A DNA stretch of 64,000 nt, taken from assembly GCF_900105675.1 (NCBI RefSeq), contig NZ_LT629786.1, forward strand, positions 4,278,001-4,342,000, written 5' to 3'. Both the position numbers and the translations under genes were made by a program. Positions 33,741 to 42,769 of this stretch are shown here, piece after piece; positions within the stretch are counted from its first letter, which is position 1; the number at the start of each line of letters is the position of its first letter. This DNA comes from Pseudomonas synxantha. GTDB taxonomy: Bacteria; Pseudomonadota; Gammaproteobacteria; Pseudomonadales; Pseudomonadaceae. Under the pieces are notes generated by a model. It saw only the letters and a program-made list of their open reading frames with translations. It did no database searches and had not been told where the DNA came from.

Positions 33741-33780
33741 AAAAACCGTGCCCGGATCACTCCGAAGCACGGTTTTTTTT
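33741..33780. terminator. Rho-independent terminator of hupN
   Basis: AAAAACCGTGC and GCACGGTTTTTTTT form a stem with A and T runs at both sides, so it can act on both strands. It lies nine bases after the hupN stop. Confidence 0.9.
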
Positions 33781-33788
33781 ACTGCGTC

Positions 33789-34070
33789 TTACTTGTTAAC
33801 AGCGTCGGTCAGGCCTTTAGCCACAACCAGCTTGATAACTTTCTTGGCAGCGATTTCGATGGCAGCGCCAGTCGAAGGGTTACGGCCAGTACGGGCAGGA
33901 CGCTCGGTCACTTTCAGCTTGCCAATGCCTGGCAGAGTGATTTCGCCGCCGTTTTCCAGCTGATCAGCAACGATCTGGCCCAGTTGGTCCAGAGCAGCAC
34001 GCGCGGTGGTTTTTGGCGCGTCGATAGCTTCAGCGATATCAGCGATCAGTTGGTCTTTAGTCAAAGCCAT
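33789..34070 (-). CDS. hupN: HU family DNA-binding protein
   Basis: The 93-residue histone-like protein has the HU signature GKLKVTERPARTGRNPSTG with the DNA-inserting proline of the beta arm (RNPSTG). Gene order with rlmF, valS and yejK matches the third HU copy of P. putida (hupN), not the clpX/lon-linked hupB. It compacts DNA as a dimer. It is divergent from yejK. Confidence 0.88.
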   Translation of the reverse strand: MALTKDQLIADIAEAIDAPKTTARAALDQLGQIVADQLENGGEITLPGIGKLKVTERPARTGRNPSTGAAIEIAAKKVIKLVVAKGLTDAVNK

Positions 34071-34466
34071 TGTGGTGTTCCTTCCCTATCAAATTCATAT
34101 GGATTGCAGAGTGCAGTGTCAGCCGTCGAGCCCGACCGTCATGGCCTGGCATCCCCGGCCATAACCACGGAGATCGGGGTTATAGATGCTTGAAACGGGG
34201 ATTGGTTCGACCTGACAAATGCTGAATGCACGCTTAACGCCGAGACTTGGCGTAAGACCGGGCAAAACTAGCACAGAGACGGGGAAATATCCGCCTCAAC
34301 ATACCCATTTGGTCAGCTTTATCGCTCTAAACCGTGAAAAAAAGGCATATGGCCGGTCGGAGAAGGGCAAAATGCCCTTCGGGGCACGTCTTGACCAATG
34401 GGTGCGGTACACTGGGCGACTTTTCGGGGAGGCTAACCGCTCCCCCTTCAACCAGCCGAGAAGCCT
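34071..34466. other. Divergent spacer hupN / yejK
   Basis: This 396-base region has no convincing gene. It contains one clean hairpin, GAAGGGC with GCCCTTC around a five-base loop (34362-34380), about 85 bases upstream of yejK. No full sigma-70 promoter could be assigned with confidence. Confidence 0.4.
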
Positions 34467-35471
34467 ATGCCGATCCGTCATTGCATCGTCCACCTGATCG
34501 ACAAAAAACCCGACGGCACACCCGCAGTTCTCCACGCCCGCGACTCCGAGCTGTCCGAGTCGGCCGCCATCGAGAACATGCTTGCCGACCTCAACGAGAG
34601 CTACAACGCCAAACAAGGCAAGGCCTGGGGTTTCTTCCACGCCGAGTCCGGCGCGCACCCGTTCAGTGGCTGGTTGAAGGAATACTTTGATGGTGGCCAG
34701 GATTTCACCACTTTCAGCCGCACCGCCGTGGAGCACCTGCAGAAGCTGATGGAGGAATCCAACCTCTCCACCGGCGGCCACGTGCTATTTGCCCACTACC
34801 AGCAAGGCATGACCGACTACCTGGCGATCGCCCTGCTGCACCACAGCGAAGGCGTGGCGGTGACCGACGAGCTGGACGTGACCCCCTCGCGTCACCTGGA
34901 CCTGGGCCAGTTGCACCTGGCAGCACGCATCAACGTCTCCGAGTGGCAGAACAACAAGCAGTCCAAGCAATACATCTCCTTTATCAAAGGCAAGAACGGC
35001 AAGAAGGTCTCGGAGTACTTCCGCGACTTTATCGGCTGCCAGGAAGGCGTCGACGGCCCGGGCGAAACCCGTACCCTGCTCAAGGCGTTCAGCGACTTCG
35101 TCGAAAGCGAAGACCTGCCTGACGAATCCGCCCGGGAAAAGACCAAGACCCTGGTGGACTACGCCAGCAGCCAGGCCAAGCTCGGCGAGCCCATGGGCCT
35201 GGAAGAACTCTCCGGCTTGATCGATGAAGATCGGCCAAAAGCCTTCTACGACCATATCCGCAACAAGGACTACGGCCTGTCGCCGGAAATCCCGGCGGAC
35301 AAACGCACCCTCAACCAGTTCCGCCGTTTCACCGGGCGCGCCGAGGGCTTGTCCATCAGCTTTGAAGCACACCTGCTGGGCGACAAAATCGAGTACGACG
35401 AAGCTGCCGGCACCTTGATCATCAAGGGCCTGCCGACCCAACTGACCGACCAGCTCAAGCGTCGTAATTGA
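34467..35471 (+). CDS. yejK: Nucleoid-associated protein YejK/NdpA
   Basis: The 334-residue protein begins [17 protein letters not shown] and follows the YejK family over its length, with no signal peptide. It is a nucleoid-associated protein of unclear function. Its TGA overlaps the ATG of the glutaredoxin gene by one base. Pairing with an HU gene across the spacer is conserved in pseudomonads. Confidence 0.93.
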   Translation: MPIRHCIVHLIDKKPDGTPAVLHARDSELSESAAIENMLADLNESYNAKQGKAWGFFHAESGAHPFSGWLKEYFDGGQDFTTFSRTAVEHLQKLMEESNLSTGGHVLFAHYQQGMTDYLAIALLHHSEGVAVTDELDVTPSRHLDLGQLHLAARINVSEWQNNKQSKQYISFIKGKNGKKVSEYFRDFIGCQEGVDGPGETRTLLKAFSDFVESEDLPDESAREKTKTLVDYASSQAKLGEPMGLEELSGLIDEDRPKAFYDHIRNKDYGLSPEIPADKRTLNQFRRFTGRAEGLSISFEAHLLGDKIEYDEAAGTLIIKGLPTQLTDQLKRRN

Positions 35472-35821
35472 TGCTGGGCGGGGTCTTCAAAAAAGTCCTG
35501 CTGGTATTGCTGGTGGTGGTGGTGATCCAGAACTGGGGCAAGGTCGAGCGGCTGTTCAACCCGTCCCAGGTGGTTTCGGAGCAGGTACGCAGCTCGGCGC
35601 GTGTGGTGCTTTATTCCACTGACTGGTGTGGATACTGCAAACAGATCCGGCGCTTTCTGGACCAGAAAGGCATTCCTTACCAGGCGCTGGATATCGAGAA
35701 AGACGCTCAGGCGCGCAAGGCCTATGAGGCGCTGGGCGGCGGCGGGATTCCATTTGTGGACGTCAATGGCACATTGATCCGCGACTACAACCCGGATGCG
35801 ATCATGGCAGCCCTGAAATAA
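35471..35821 (+). CDS. Membrane-anchored glutaredoxin-like protein
   Basis: The 116-residue protein has one N-terminal membrane helix (about 7-20), then a glutaredoxin fold with the dithiol active site DWCGYC (Cys53, Cys56), GIPFVDVNG as the cis-proline loop, and a C-terminal helix. A TTG at 35468 is a possible alternative start. The active site probably faces the periplasm if the helix acts as a signal anchor, which would be unusual for glutaredoxin. It is coupled to yejK by a one-base overlap. Confidence 0.87.
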   Translation: MLGGVFKKVLLVLLVVVVIQNWGKVERLFNPSQVVSEQVRSSARVVLYSTDWCGYCKQIRRFLDQKGIPYQALDIEKDAQARKAYEALGGGGIPFVDVNGTLIRDYNPDAIMAALK

Positions 35822-35849
35822 CCTAATTCCTGAAACACCGTGGATCAAA

Positions 35850-35940
35850 TGTGGGAGGGGGCTTGCCCCCGATAGCATTGAGTCAGTCAATGAAAATGGT
35901 GACTGATTCACCGCTATCGGGGGCAAGCCCCCTCCCACAT
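35850..35940. repeat. REPIN (GCCCCC subtype)
   Basis: Both arms carry GCTTGCCCCCGATAG/CTATCGGGGGCAAGC. It lies between the convergent glutaredoxin and TonB receptor genes. Confidence 0.95.
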
Positions 35941-35957
35941 TTGGTTTTGTGGTGGTC

Positions 35958-38198
35958 TTAGAAGTTGGCCTCTAGAGACACCATCGCTGTGCGCTCCTCC
36001 CCCACGTTGTAATACGCCGTGCTCGGCGCCAGGCCGTTGACCGGTGTCGAGTTGAACGCCACGGTGCGGGCCGAGCTGAGGTATTCCTTGTCGAAGACGT
36101 TGAGCATCGACAAGCGCAGGGTCGCCGACTTGATGACCTTCTTGTCCACCGGCAAATAGATACCGGCATTGAGGTCAAACACCGTGCGGCCGTCGATTTT
36201 CTCCTTGTTGGTCAAATCGCCATAGAAGCTGCCGACATACTTGCCCGCCACGTTGCCGTAGAACCGCGAGTCGTCATAGCCGAACACCAGGTTGAACATG
36301 TTTTCCGGCACGTTGGCCAGTTGCTTGCCAGAGGTGGGCAACAGCACATTCTTGCTGAGCAGATCGTCCTTCTGCTCGGACTGGGTGTAGGTGTAGGACG
36401 CGTAGTAGTTGAAGTTGTGGGGCAACAAACCACTCCATTCCAATTCCAGGCCTTTGTTAGCGACACTGCCAACGTTGAGCACCATGTAGTCGCCACTGGC
36501 ATCGGTGGTCGACACCTGGCGATCCTTGAAGCTGATGTAGAACAGGGTCGCGCTCAAGGCCATGTCGTCTTCGGTGTAGCGCCAGCCCAGCTCCTGGTTC
36601 CAGCTCAACTCGGACTTGAGGCTGACGGAGTCGCCTTTGTTGTACAGCACATAGTTGGGCGGCGTGCGCATGTTGCGGGTGACGTTGTAGAACGCCTGGT
36701 TGCTCTCGTCGACCTGGTACTTGGCGCTGAAGCTGGGCAGGAATTGGTGGTAACGGGTGTTACGTTTTTCCGGCTTGTCGTACAGGCTGCCGAGGTTGTT
36801 GCCGTCACGTTCGACGTATTGGTAGGCCACGCCGCCGACAAAACTCAGGTCCGGCGTGGCTTGCCAGCTGTCCTGTACCCAGAGCTTCTGCGATGGGGTG
36901 ACGGTGTAGTAGTGACGACCTTGTACCGTCGCGCCGTTCTTGTCGACCACCTGGCCGCCGCTGTTGTAGTCGCCCCACACATCATCCGGCGCGCCTTCGC
37001 CGTTGATGCCGATAAACGGCTGGGTCTGGCGCTGGCGTGCGCGTTCGTACCAATAGCCGTAATCCAGGCTGTGTTCGTCGTTGATATCCCACTTCATTTT
37101 GGCCGTGACGCCGGGCCGCCAGGTCTCGGTCCACGAAGGGCGATAGTAGTTGGCCGATTGCAGGTTGCCGAGGTCGTAGTTACCGGCTTTGTCGGATCTC
37201 GGCCCCAGGTTGGAGGCAGTCTGGCCGCTGAAGCTGCCACCGTTGGACCAGTAGTAGTACGGCGTGACCGTCAACGACAGGTTGTCTTGCAGTTGCCAGC
37301 GCTGGGTCAGCGTGGCGTTGACGCTTTCAAAGGGGTTGCGGTTGAGCTTGTAGGACGCAGACAACAAACCGGCCTTGTACACCGGGCTTTCAGCGTAGTC
37401 CTTGCGCCGTCCTTCATTGTCGAACTGCGACTTGCTCAGGCTGTTGTAGTTGTAGTTTTCCTGCTTGTTGTACTTGACCGTGGCCAACGTGGAATTGCCG
37501 TTGTCACCTTCGAACAGGCTGCTCCACTCGATTTTATCGCTGCGCAGGGTGCCCTTGCCGCGCCACTTGTCACCTTCCAGGTGCGATGCCGAGACCCAGG
37601 TCTTGAGACCACCGAAATCGCCAGTATTCGCCCGCACGAAGGTCTTGCGTAGGTTATTGGTACCCAAGGTCTGCTTGGCAAAAAACCCCGCCTCCTTGGT
37701 TGGCCGCATCGTGATCATGCCGATGTTGCCGCCGCTGGAACCGATGTGCGGGCCGTCGGCCTCGGAGGAGCCCTGAGTGGCGAACACTTCGGCAAGGTTT
37801 TCCGGGTCGCCCAGCTGGTTGGAATACACGCTGTAGTTGCCAGAATCGTTGATCGGCACGCCGTCCACCGACACCCCGACCTGGTCCGAACTCATGCCGC
37901 GCATAGTGAAGTTGGTGCCGCTGGTGCCGCTGGCGTCATCGCTGGAAACGTTGATGCCCGGCGTGTATTTGAGCTTGTCGATGGCGTTGGCGGTGGCCGA
38001 CATTTCGTCCATGGCCTCCTTGGTCACCGTCGAGCGCGCCTTGGCACTTTCTTCGCGAATCATGTGGCCGTTGCCCAGGGTCTGCTTGCCGGCAACGTTC
38101 ACCGAACCTACGTCCTGGGTGTCATCAGCCATAACCAGCGGTGCAAAGCCGCCCAGGCCCGATGCCAGAAGCAGGGCATAAAGAGAGTTGTAGTTCAC
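35958..38198 (-). CDS. TonB-dependent receptor without signalling domain
   Basis: A GTG at 38198 has AAGGGA seven bases upstream and gives 746 residues with a signal peptide ending VMA before DDTQDVG; an ATG at 38219 without a ribosome site is the alternative. The plug domain (about 40-165) begins right after cleavage, with IRGMSSDQVGVSVDG-type features, and the barrel ends in an aromatic residue (SLEANF). No STN signalling extension is present although an ECF sigma/FecR pair sits just upstream. The ligand is unknown; iron-siderophore uptake is likely. Confidence 0.9.
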   Translation of the reverse strand: MNYNSLYALLLASGLGGFAPLVMADDTQDVGSVNVAGKQTLGNGHMIREESAKARSTVTKEAMDEMSATANAIDKLKYTPGINVSSDDASGTSGTNFTMRGMSSDQVGVSVDGVPINDSGNYSVYSNQLGDPENLAEVFATQGSSEADGPHIGSSGGNIGMITMRPTKEAGFFAKQTLGTNNLRKTFVRANTGDFGGLKTWVSASHLEGDKWRGKGTLRSDKIEWSSLFEGDNGNSTLATVKYNKQENYNYNSLSKSQFDNEGRRKDYAESPVYKAGLLSASYKLNRNPFESVNATLTQRWQLQDNLSLTVTPYYYWSNGGSFSGQTASNLGPRSDKAGNYDLGNLQSANYYRPSWTETWRPGVTAKMKWDINDEHSLDYGYWYERARQRQTQPFIGINGEGAPDDVWGDYNSGGQVVDKNGATVQGRHYYTVTPSQKLWVQDSWQATPDLSFVGGVAYQYVERDGNNLGSLYDKPEKRNTRYHQFLPSFSAKYQVDESNQAFYNVTRNMRTPPNYVLYNKGDSVSLKSELSWNQELGWRYTEDDMALSATLFYISFKDRQVSTTDASGDYMVLNVGSVANKGLELEWSGLLPHNFNYYASYTYTQSEQKDDLLSKNVLLPTSGKQLANVPENMFNLVFGYDDSRFYGNVAGKYVGSFYGDLTNKEKIDGRTVFDLNAGIYLPVDKKVIKSATLRLSMLNVFDKEYLSSARTVAFNSTPVNGLAPSTAYYNVGEERTAMVSLEANF

Positions 38199-38351
38199 GT
38201 GTAGATCCCTTACTGACATTGTTGTGTTGTATGGGGCAGAGGTGCTCTTCCTGACCACTTGCTCAGGAACCCAGGGATGATCCACGGCACGTGTAACCGT
38301 TTGGTGACAGGTTTTGGCGATTGCGATGAAGGTTCGGTGAACGGCGTTGGC

Positions 38352-39329
38352 CTAGCGCAACACGATGACTCGGCCCAACAGCCTGTGTTGTTCGAAGCCC
38401 AGCACCGCTTGCAAGGCGTTCAATACCGCCAACGGGTCGTTGCTCGGGAAACTGCCGCTGACGCGTTTGGCGCCCATCTCTTCATTGAGCAGAAGCAATC
38501 GGCCAGGGTAATAACGACTCAAGTCCTGGACCACATCGGCCAGCGGCGCCTTGTAGTAGTTGAGCCAACCATCGCGCCAGGCCAGGCGGGATTCGCTGTC
38601 GACAGCGTGCATGGCATCGGCAACGCCATCGGCGTAGGCCACTTGCTGGCCTGCTGTCAAAACCTGCTGCTGGCCCTGTTCCGATGGTGTGACGCCCACC
38701 CGGCCGGACAGTACGGTAACCTCGGCTCCGGCCGGTTGCAGGCGCACCTCAAACTGGGTGCCCAGCACCTGCGCTTGACCACCGCCCGCCTCCACCACAA
38801 AGGACTGGCCGGTGTGTGCCACGCTGAAAAATCCCGCGCCACGCCGCAGCTGGATATGCCGTTGACCATGGCTGAAATCCACGGCAATGGCGCTGTCGGC
38901 GTCAAGGGTGACCACGGATTGATCGGTCAGGGTGAAGGTCTTCACCTCCCCCGGCGCCGTCACGTAGTCAGCACCCAACTCATCGACCCAGCGCGACGGC
39001 TGCCAACCGGCGCCCATCGACACCATCACCAGCAGGCAGGCGGCCATGGCCATTGCGCCGGACCAGCGCAGTGCACGGGAGCGCCTGGAGGAATTCATCT
39101 TATTGAGGTAGGCCTGCAAGGCCAGCGCGTCCTCATCGGCCAGCTTGCGCGCCGGCTCTTCGCTCAGCTCCCACAGTACCTGAGCCTGGGCGTACGCCTC
39201 GGCATGCGCGGGATCGGCGCGCAGCCAGCGGCTGAACGTTGCCTGGTCACCGCTGCTGGGCTGGTCATGCAGCAGGCCGAGCCAGTCAAGGGCGGCCTGT
39301 TCCTGGGCGGGTGTCGGCGTGATGTTCAC
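38352..39329 (-). CDS. FecR-family anti-sigma regulator
   Basis: The 325-residue protein has a cytoplasmic N-terminal DUF4880-like segment (QEQAALDWLGLLHD), one membrane helix (about 90-110, AMAACLLVMVSMGAGW) and a periplasmic FecR domain. It transmits the signal from an outer-membrane receptor to its sigma factor. Its start overlaps the sigma gene by four bases. The receptor downstream lacks the domain that FecR proteins normally contact. Confidence 0.92.
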   Translation of the reverse strand: MNITPTPAQEQAALDWLGLLHDQPSSGDQATFSRWLRADPAHAEAYAQAQVLWELSEEPARKLADEDALALQAYLNKMNSSRRSRALRWSGAMAMAACLLVMVSMGAGWQPSRWVDELGADYVTAPGEVKTFTLTDQSVVTLDADSAIAVDFSHGQRHIQLRRGAGFFSVAHTGQSFVVEAGGGQAQVLGTQFEVRLQPAGAEVTVLSGRVGVTPSEQGQQQVLTAGQQVAYADGVADAMHAVDSESRLAWRDGWLNYYKAPLADVVQDLSRYYPGRLLLLNEEMGAKRVSGSFPSNDPLAVLNALQAVLGFEQHRLLGRVIVLR

Positions 39330-39904
39330 GGTGCTTTCCCTGGCGTGCGTGGCTGCGCTGGTTCACGAAGGCTGGCCTTGCAGGCTTCGAGGGCGCGCAT
39401 CATATGTTTTTCCACGGCACTTTGGGACAGTCCCATGGCCCTGGCAATTTCCGCATACTTGCGCCCGTGGATACGGTTAAGCAGGAAAATCTGGCGGGTA
39501 CGCTCGGGCAAATTGCGCAGGGCGGTTTCCACGTGGCGCAGATCGTGGCCTGCCTCCAGTGCGGCCTGGGGTTCGCAGACTTGGTGATCTGATTGCTCGG
39601 GCAACCAGCCTTCGCTGCTGCGTACTCGTGCACCTTCGCTACGCAGGTGATCGATGGCGATATTGCTGGCGCAGCGCAGCAGGTAGGTGCTGAGTTCTTC
39701 AACCTGAATCAAGGGGCGACGCCAAAAACGCAGGAACAAATCCTGCACCAGGTCGGCCGCTGTGGCACGGCAACCGACGCGGCGACTGACCAGCGCTTCC
39801 ATCTGCGAACGCTGGGACAAAAACACCTGCAGGAAATGCGCACGTCCACCGGCCGCATCGGGGTGCGGGCGGTCCTGGGGTTCCGGCGGTGGGCTGATCA
39901 TCAT
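39326..39904 (-). CDS. FecI-type ECF sigma factor
   Basis: The 192-residue sigma factor has region 2 (RVGCRATAADLVQDLFLRFW) and region 4 (ARQIFLLNRIHGRKYAEIARAMGLSQSAVEKHMMRAL). The proline-rich N-terminus is longer than in E. coli FecI. It follows the DUF3325 gene by seven bases and is translationally coupled to fecR. It should direct transcription of the downstream receptor promoter. Confidence 0.93.
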   Translation of the reverse strand: MMISPPPEPQDRPHPDAAGGRAHFLQVFLSQRSQMEALVSRRVGCRATAADLVQDLFLRFWRRPLIQVEELSTYLLRCASNIAIDHLRSEGARVRSSEGWLPEQSDHQVCEPQAALEAGHDLRHVETALRNLPERTRQIFLLNRIHGRKYAEIARAMGLSQSAVEKHMMRALEACKASLREPAQPRTPGKAP

Positions 39905-39911
39905 GGCAGGC

Positions 39912-40238
39912 TCAGGACAGGGCTAACGCCGCGACAGGGCTGGCCAGCAGGCTGAGGCCTGCCAGAATTAACGCCAGCCTTGGCCGATATGGCAACAGCA
40001 GTACCAGCAATAAGGCGCTGAGCATCAACACTGCACACCACTCGACCAGGCCCTGACTCCAACCTGAGGCACGCACCGCCGGCCAGATCGAGACACTCAA
40101 TAATAACCAGCCGCCCAGGCGCAGCCCCAAGCGCCGCTTCGACGTGGGTTTGCTGTGCAGCAGCTCGCCGTGATGACGGTCGGTGGAAAGGCACAGCGCG
40201 GTAAACCCGGCGTAGCACATCAGCAGCGCGAGGAGCAT
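39912..40238 (-). CDS. DUF3325 family membrane protein
   Basis: The 108-residue protein has three or four hydrophobic helices and a basic loop (HSKPTSKRRLG). It resembles DUF3325 proteins, which accompany DUF3649 and PepSY membrane proteins in iron-uptake clusters. Its start overlaps the PepSY gene stop by one base (TGATG). The function of the family is not established; a role in ferric-siderophore handling is inferred from context. Confidence 0.8.
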   Translation of the reverse strand: MLLALLMCYAGFTALCLSTDRHHGELLHSKPTSKRRLGLRLGGWLLLSVSIWPAVRASGWSQGLVEWCAVLMLSALLLVLLLPYRPRLALILAGLSLLASPVAALALS

Positions 40239-41812
40239 CAGCCGGCCTCCTGCTTGAGCGTCAACCTACGCGCACGCTCGGCTTTGGGTTGCGCCGCGGT
40301 ACGGCGTTGCATCTTCCACGCCGCCCAGGCAAGGAACATACCGCTGGCCAGGCAGGTCAGGTCGAAGCCGGCCATGGCCCAGTCGCCGTTCATCAGCGAG
40401 ACGCCCAAATGCTGCTGGGTGGTCATTGCGTTAAGCAGCGGGATCGCCACAAACAGCAGCGCGCCGATGCTCAGTTGTTCGACCCAGCCTCGGCGACCGC
40501 GACGCAGCATCGCGTGCAACAAGCTCAGGCCCCAGGCGACAAAGAAGGCTTGCACCTCCCAGTCAGAGCGCGCGGCGAAACTTACCGGCAACAGGCGGTT
40601 GGCCCAGAAAAACGCGGCGATGGCGATCATCAAGCCAGACATGCTGGCGATATTCAGCACCTCTACCAGGCGCAATTCAAACGGCATCGCTGCGCTCTTG
40701 GCGTGCTTGAGCTGACGCTTGCCGAGCCAGATCACCAGCCCTGTGCCGATCATCGCCGTGCCCGCCAACCCGCAGATAAAGTACAGCCAGCGCAGCACCG
40801 GACCGGCAAAATGGCCCATGTGCAGGCCGTAGAAACTGCCACCGACGACCGCCGGCAGGGACGGCTCGCCACTGACCCTCAACAACTCGCCGGTGGTGCC
40901 ATTGAACGACACGGTATTGCCGAAATTATGCACCACGCTATCGGAGCCGGCGCGGAACACATTGACTGACGCGTTCACATCCCCAGGGTTGTTGACCGCC
41001 ACCCGTCCCACATGGCCGCCCGCCCACCGCTCCCGCGCCTGCTGGTACATCGGCAATAACGGCAGCAACTGGCCCGGTTGGCCGAGGGCCGGCGCATTGT
41101 CGGTGTTGGGAAACAGCTCCTTGAAGAACCCCCGGCTGTCGTCGCCATAGGACGCCATGATGGGCGCCGGCATCACCATGCTCATGAAAATCACCAGGCT
41201 GCTGTAGGTGATCATCAGATGAAACGGCAGCACCAGCACACCCACCGCGTTGTGCCCGTCCAGCCAGGAACGCTGGCCTTTGCGCGGGCGGAAGGTAAAG
41301 AAGTCCTTGAAGATTTTCTTGTGGGTGATGATGCCGGTGATCAGCGCGACAAACATCACCATGGCGGCGATGGTCGACAGCCAGCGGCCCCACGGGTAAG
41401 GCATTTGCAGTTGGAAGTGGAAACGATAGAAGAACTCGCCGCCCTTGCTGTCGCGGGCCTGCACCGGTTGGCCGCTGACCGGGTCGAGGATTTTCTGGAT
41501 GAAGGTGCCGCGCTTGCCCGGCTCGACCTTGTCTTGCCACATCACCGACAGGCCAGGGTCGCGACTGTTCGGCAGAGTAATGAACCAGCTTGCGGCTGTG
41601 GGCGCCTGTTGTTGCAAGTAGCTTTGGGCCACGGCAAGGCTGCGCCCGTCATCCAGGGGATGGGCCTGCACTTCGGGTTGCATCCAGTGGGTTATTTCGT
41701 CTTTGAAATAGGCCAGGGTGCCGGTCAGGAAAATCGCGAACAGCAGCCAGCCGAAGATCAACCCGGCCCAGGTATGCAGCCAGGCCATGGCTTGGCGAAA
41801 ACCCTCTTTCAT
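40238..41812 (-). CDS. PepSY-associated transmembrane protein (putative ferric reductase type)
   Basis: The 524-residue protein starts MKEGFRQAMAWLHTWAGLIFG and has the PepSY-TM architecture: membrane helices with conserved histidines (HTWAGL, DGHNAVG, GLHMGHFAGP) around periplasmic PepSY segments. The family is often proposed to reduce siderophore-bound iron; this is known for a few relatives. The start at 41812 overlaps the DUF3649 stop by four bases; a longer frame to 42124 is a shadow. Confidence 0.88.
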   Translation of the reverse strand: MKEGFRQAMAWLHTWAGLIFGWLLFAIFLTGTLAYFKDEITHWMQPEVQAHPLDDGRSLAVAQSYLQQQAPTAASWFITLPNSRDPGLSVMWQDKVEPGKRGTFIQKILDPVSGQPVQARDSKGGEFFYRFHFQLQMPYPWGRWLSTIAAMVMFVALITGIITHKKIFKDFFTFRPRKGQRSWLDGHNAVGVLVLPFHLMITYSSLVIFMSMVMPAPIMASYGDDSRGFFKELFPNTDNAPALGQPGQLLPLLPMYQQARERWAGGHVGRVAVNNPGDVNASVNVFRAGSDSVVHNFGNTVSFNGTTGELLRVSGEPSLPAVVGGSFYGLHMGHFAGPVLRWLYFICGLAGTAMIGTGLVIWLGKRQLKHAKSAAMPFELRLVEVLNIASMSGLMIAIAAFFWANRLLPVSFAARSDWEVQAFFVAWGLSLLHAMLRRGRRGWVEQLSIGALLFVAIPLLNAMTTQQHLGVSLMNGDWAMAGFDLTCLASGMFLAWAAWKMQRRTAAQPKAERARRLTLKQEAG

Positions 41813-42111
41813 GTGCGCACCATCCACAAACCTACGCCGGCCAGAGTGGCAAACAGCGCGCTTGGCAGCATCACCCCCGCCCAGGCGCGCCACGCAGTGC
41901 GGCAGGCAAAGCACCACAGCACCGCCAGCAGGTAGAACACAAACGAGCTCATCATGCCGGTGACCACCGCGTCGGCACGCGATGTGGGCATCCACAACGC
42001 CAGGCAGATGGCGGCCAGGGACGCCATCAGGTAGCCGCCGATAACAGCCGCCAGCACACGCGAGGTGACGGCGAGGCGGTAGGAAACGGGCAATGAGGTT
42101 TTGCTTTTCAT
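41809..42111 (-). CDS. DUF3649 family membrane protein
   Basis: The 100-residue protein has three membrane helices (SRVLAAVIGGYLMASLAAIC and following). It is the first gene of the leftward iron operon, directly behind the Fur-box-like sequence. It matches the DUF3649 family of small proteins found with PepSY and DUF3325 genes. The function is unknown. Confidence 0.82.
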   Translation of the reverse strand: MKSKTSLPVSYRLAVTSRVLAAVIGGYLMASLAAICLALWMPTSRADAVVTGMMSSFVFYLLAVLWCFACRTAWRAWAGVMLPSALFATLAGVGLWMVRT

Positions 42112-42138
42112 GCGGCAGCGCCAAGGTGATCAGCGCGC

Positions 42139-42165
42139 AATATTAATGATAAATATTCTCATAAG
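42139..42165. promoter_or_regulatory. Fur-box-like site between two divergent iron operons
   Basis: AATATTAATGATAAATATTC lies between the DUF3649 start (42111) and the fecI gene. It matches the AT-rich NATWAT-type repeats of Fur boxes in spacing and composition. A single site here could repress both operons with iron. The match was judged by eye. Confidence 0.65.
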
Positions 42166-42231
42166 CAAAAGAGAACGGATGAATCACCTGCCGTGGCGGA
42201 TTGCCGAACCTCGTCGCCGCCCCTACAATGC

Positions 42232-42246
42232 GAACAATTCTTGTTC
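42232..42246. promoter_or_regulatory. GAACAA-TTC-TTGTTC dyad upstream of fecI
   Basis: A perfect six-base inverted repeat with a three-base centre lies 25 bases upstream of the assigned GTG start. It overlaps the likely promoter or leader of fecI. It does not match the Fur consensus, so it may bind another regulator. Confidence 0.4.
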
Positions 42247-42271
42247 TCTAAAGCATGGCGATGCTTACGGA

Positions 42272-42769
42272 GTGATCGCGTTGCAGCCGTCCAATACCGT
42301 CGAAGTTCTGTACAACGACCATCACCACTGGCTCACCGGCTGGTTGCGACGCAAGCTCGGCTGCCCGGAAAACGCCGCCGATCTGGCGCAGGACACCTTC
42401 ATCCGCGTGCTCAGCGCACGGGACACCCCGACCCTGGTCGAACCCCGTGCCTTCCTCACCACCGTGGCCAAGCGCGTATTGTTCAACTTCTATCGCCGCC
42501 AGGACCTGGAGCGCGCCTACCTCGATGCCTTGGCGCAAATGCCCGAGTACGTCGCACCGTCGGAAGAAGACCGCGCAATCATCCTGCAAACCCTGCTGGA
42601 GCTTGACCAACTGCTCGATGGCTTGCCCAGGCTGGTCAAGCGGGCCTTCCTGCTCGCGCAGCTCGATGGCCTGACCTACGCGCAGATCAGTGCTGAACTG
42701 GGCATCTCCATCGCCACCGTCAAGCGCCACCTGACCAAAGCGGCCATGCGCTGTTACTTCGCGTTATGA
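42272..42769 (+). CDS. fecI: ECF sigma factor FecI
   Basis: A GTG at 42272 gives 165 residues (IALQPSNTVEVLYNDHHHWL onward); a TTG at 42281 with ACGGAG upstream is also possible, and earlier ATGs lie in the promoter region. Region 2 (PENAADLAQDTFIRVL) and region 4 (LDGLTYAQISAELGISIATVKRHL) are clear. The gene overlaps fecR by four bases and precedes fecA, the standard ferric citrate arrangement. Confidence 0.92.
   Translation: MIALQPSNTVEVLYNDHHHWLTGWLRRKLGCPENAADLAQDTFIRVLSARDTPTLVEPRAFLTTVAKRVLFNFYRRQDLERAYLDALAQMPEYVAPSEEDRAIILQTLLELDQLLDGLPRLVKRAFLLAQLDGLTYAQISAELGISIATVKRHLTKAAMRCYFAL

Noticed and set aside
34362..34410. Sigma-70 promoter for yejK with TTGACC and TACACT
   Set aside because: The spacing of 11 bases between the two hexamers is far too short.
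38199..38351. Fur box before the first TonB receptor
   Set aside because: No AT-rich match to the Fur pattern was found; control by the upstream sigma factor is more likely.
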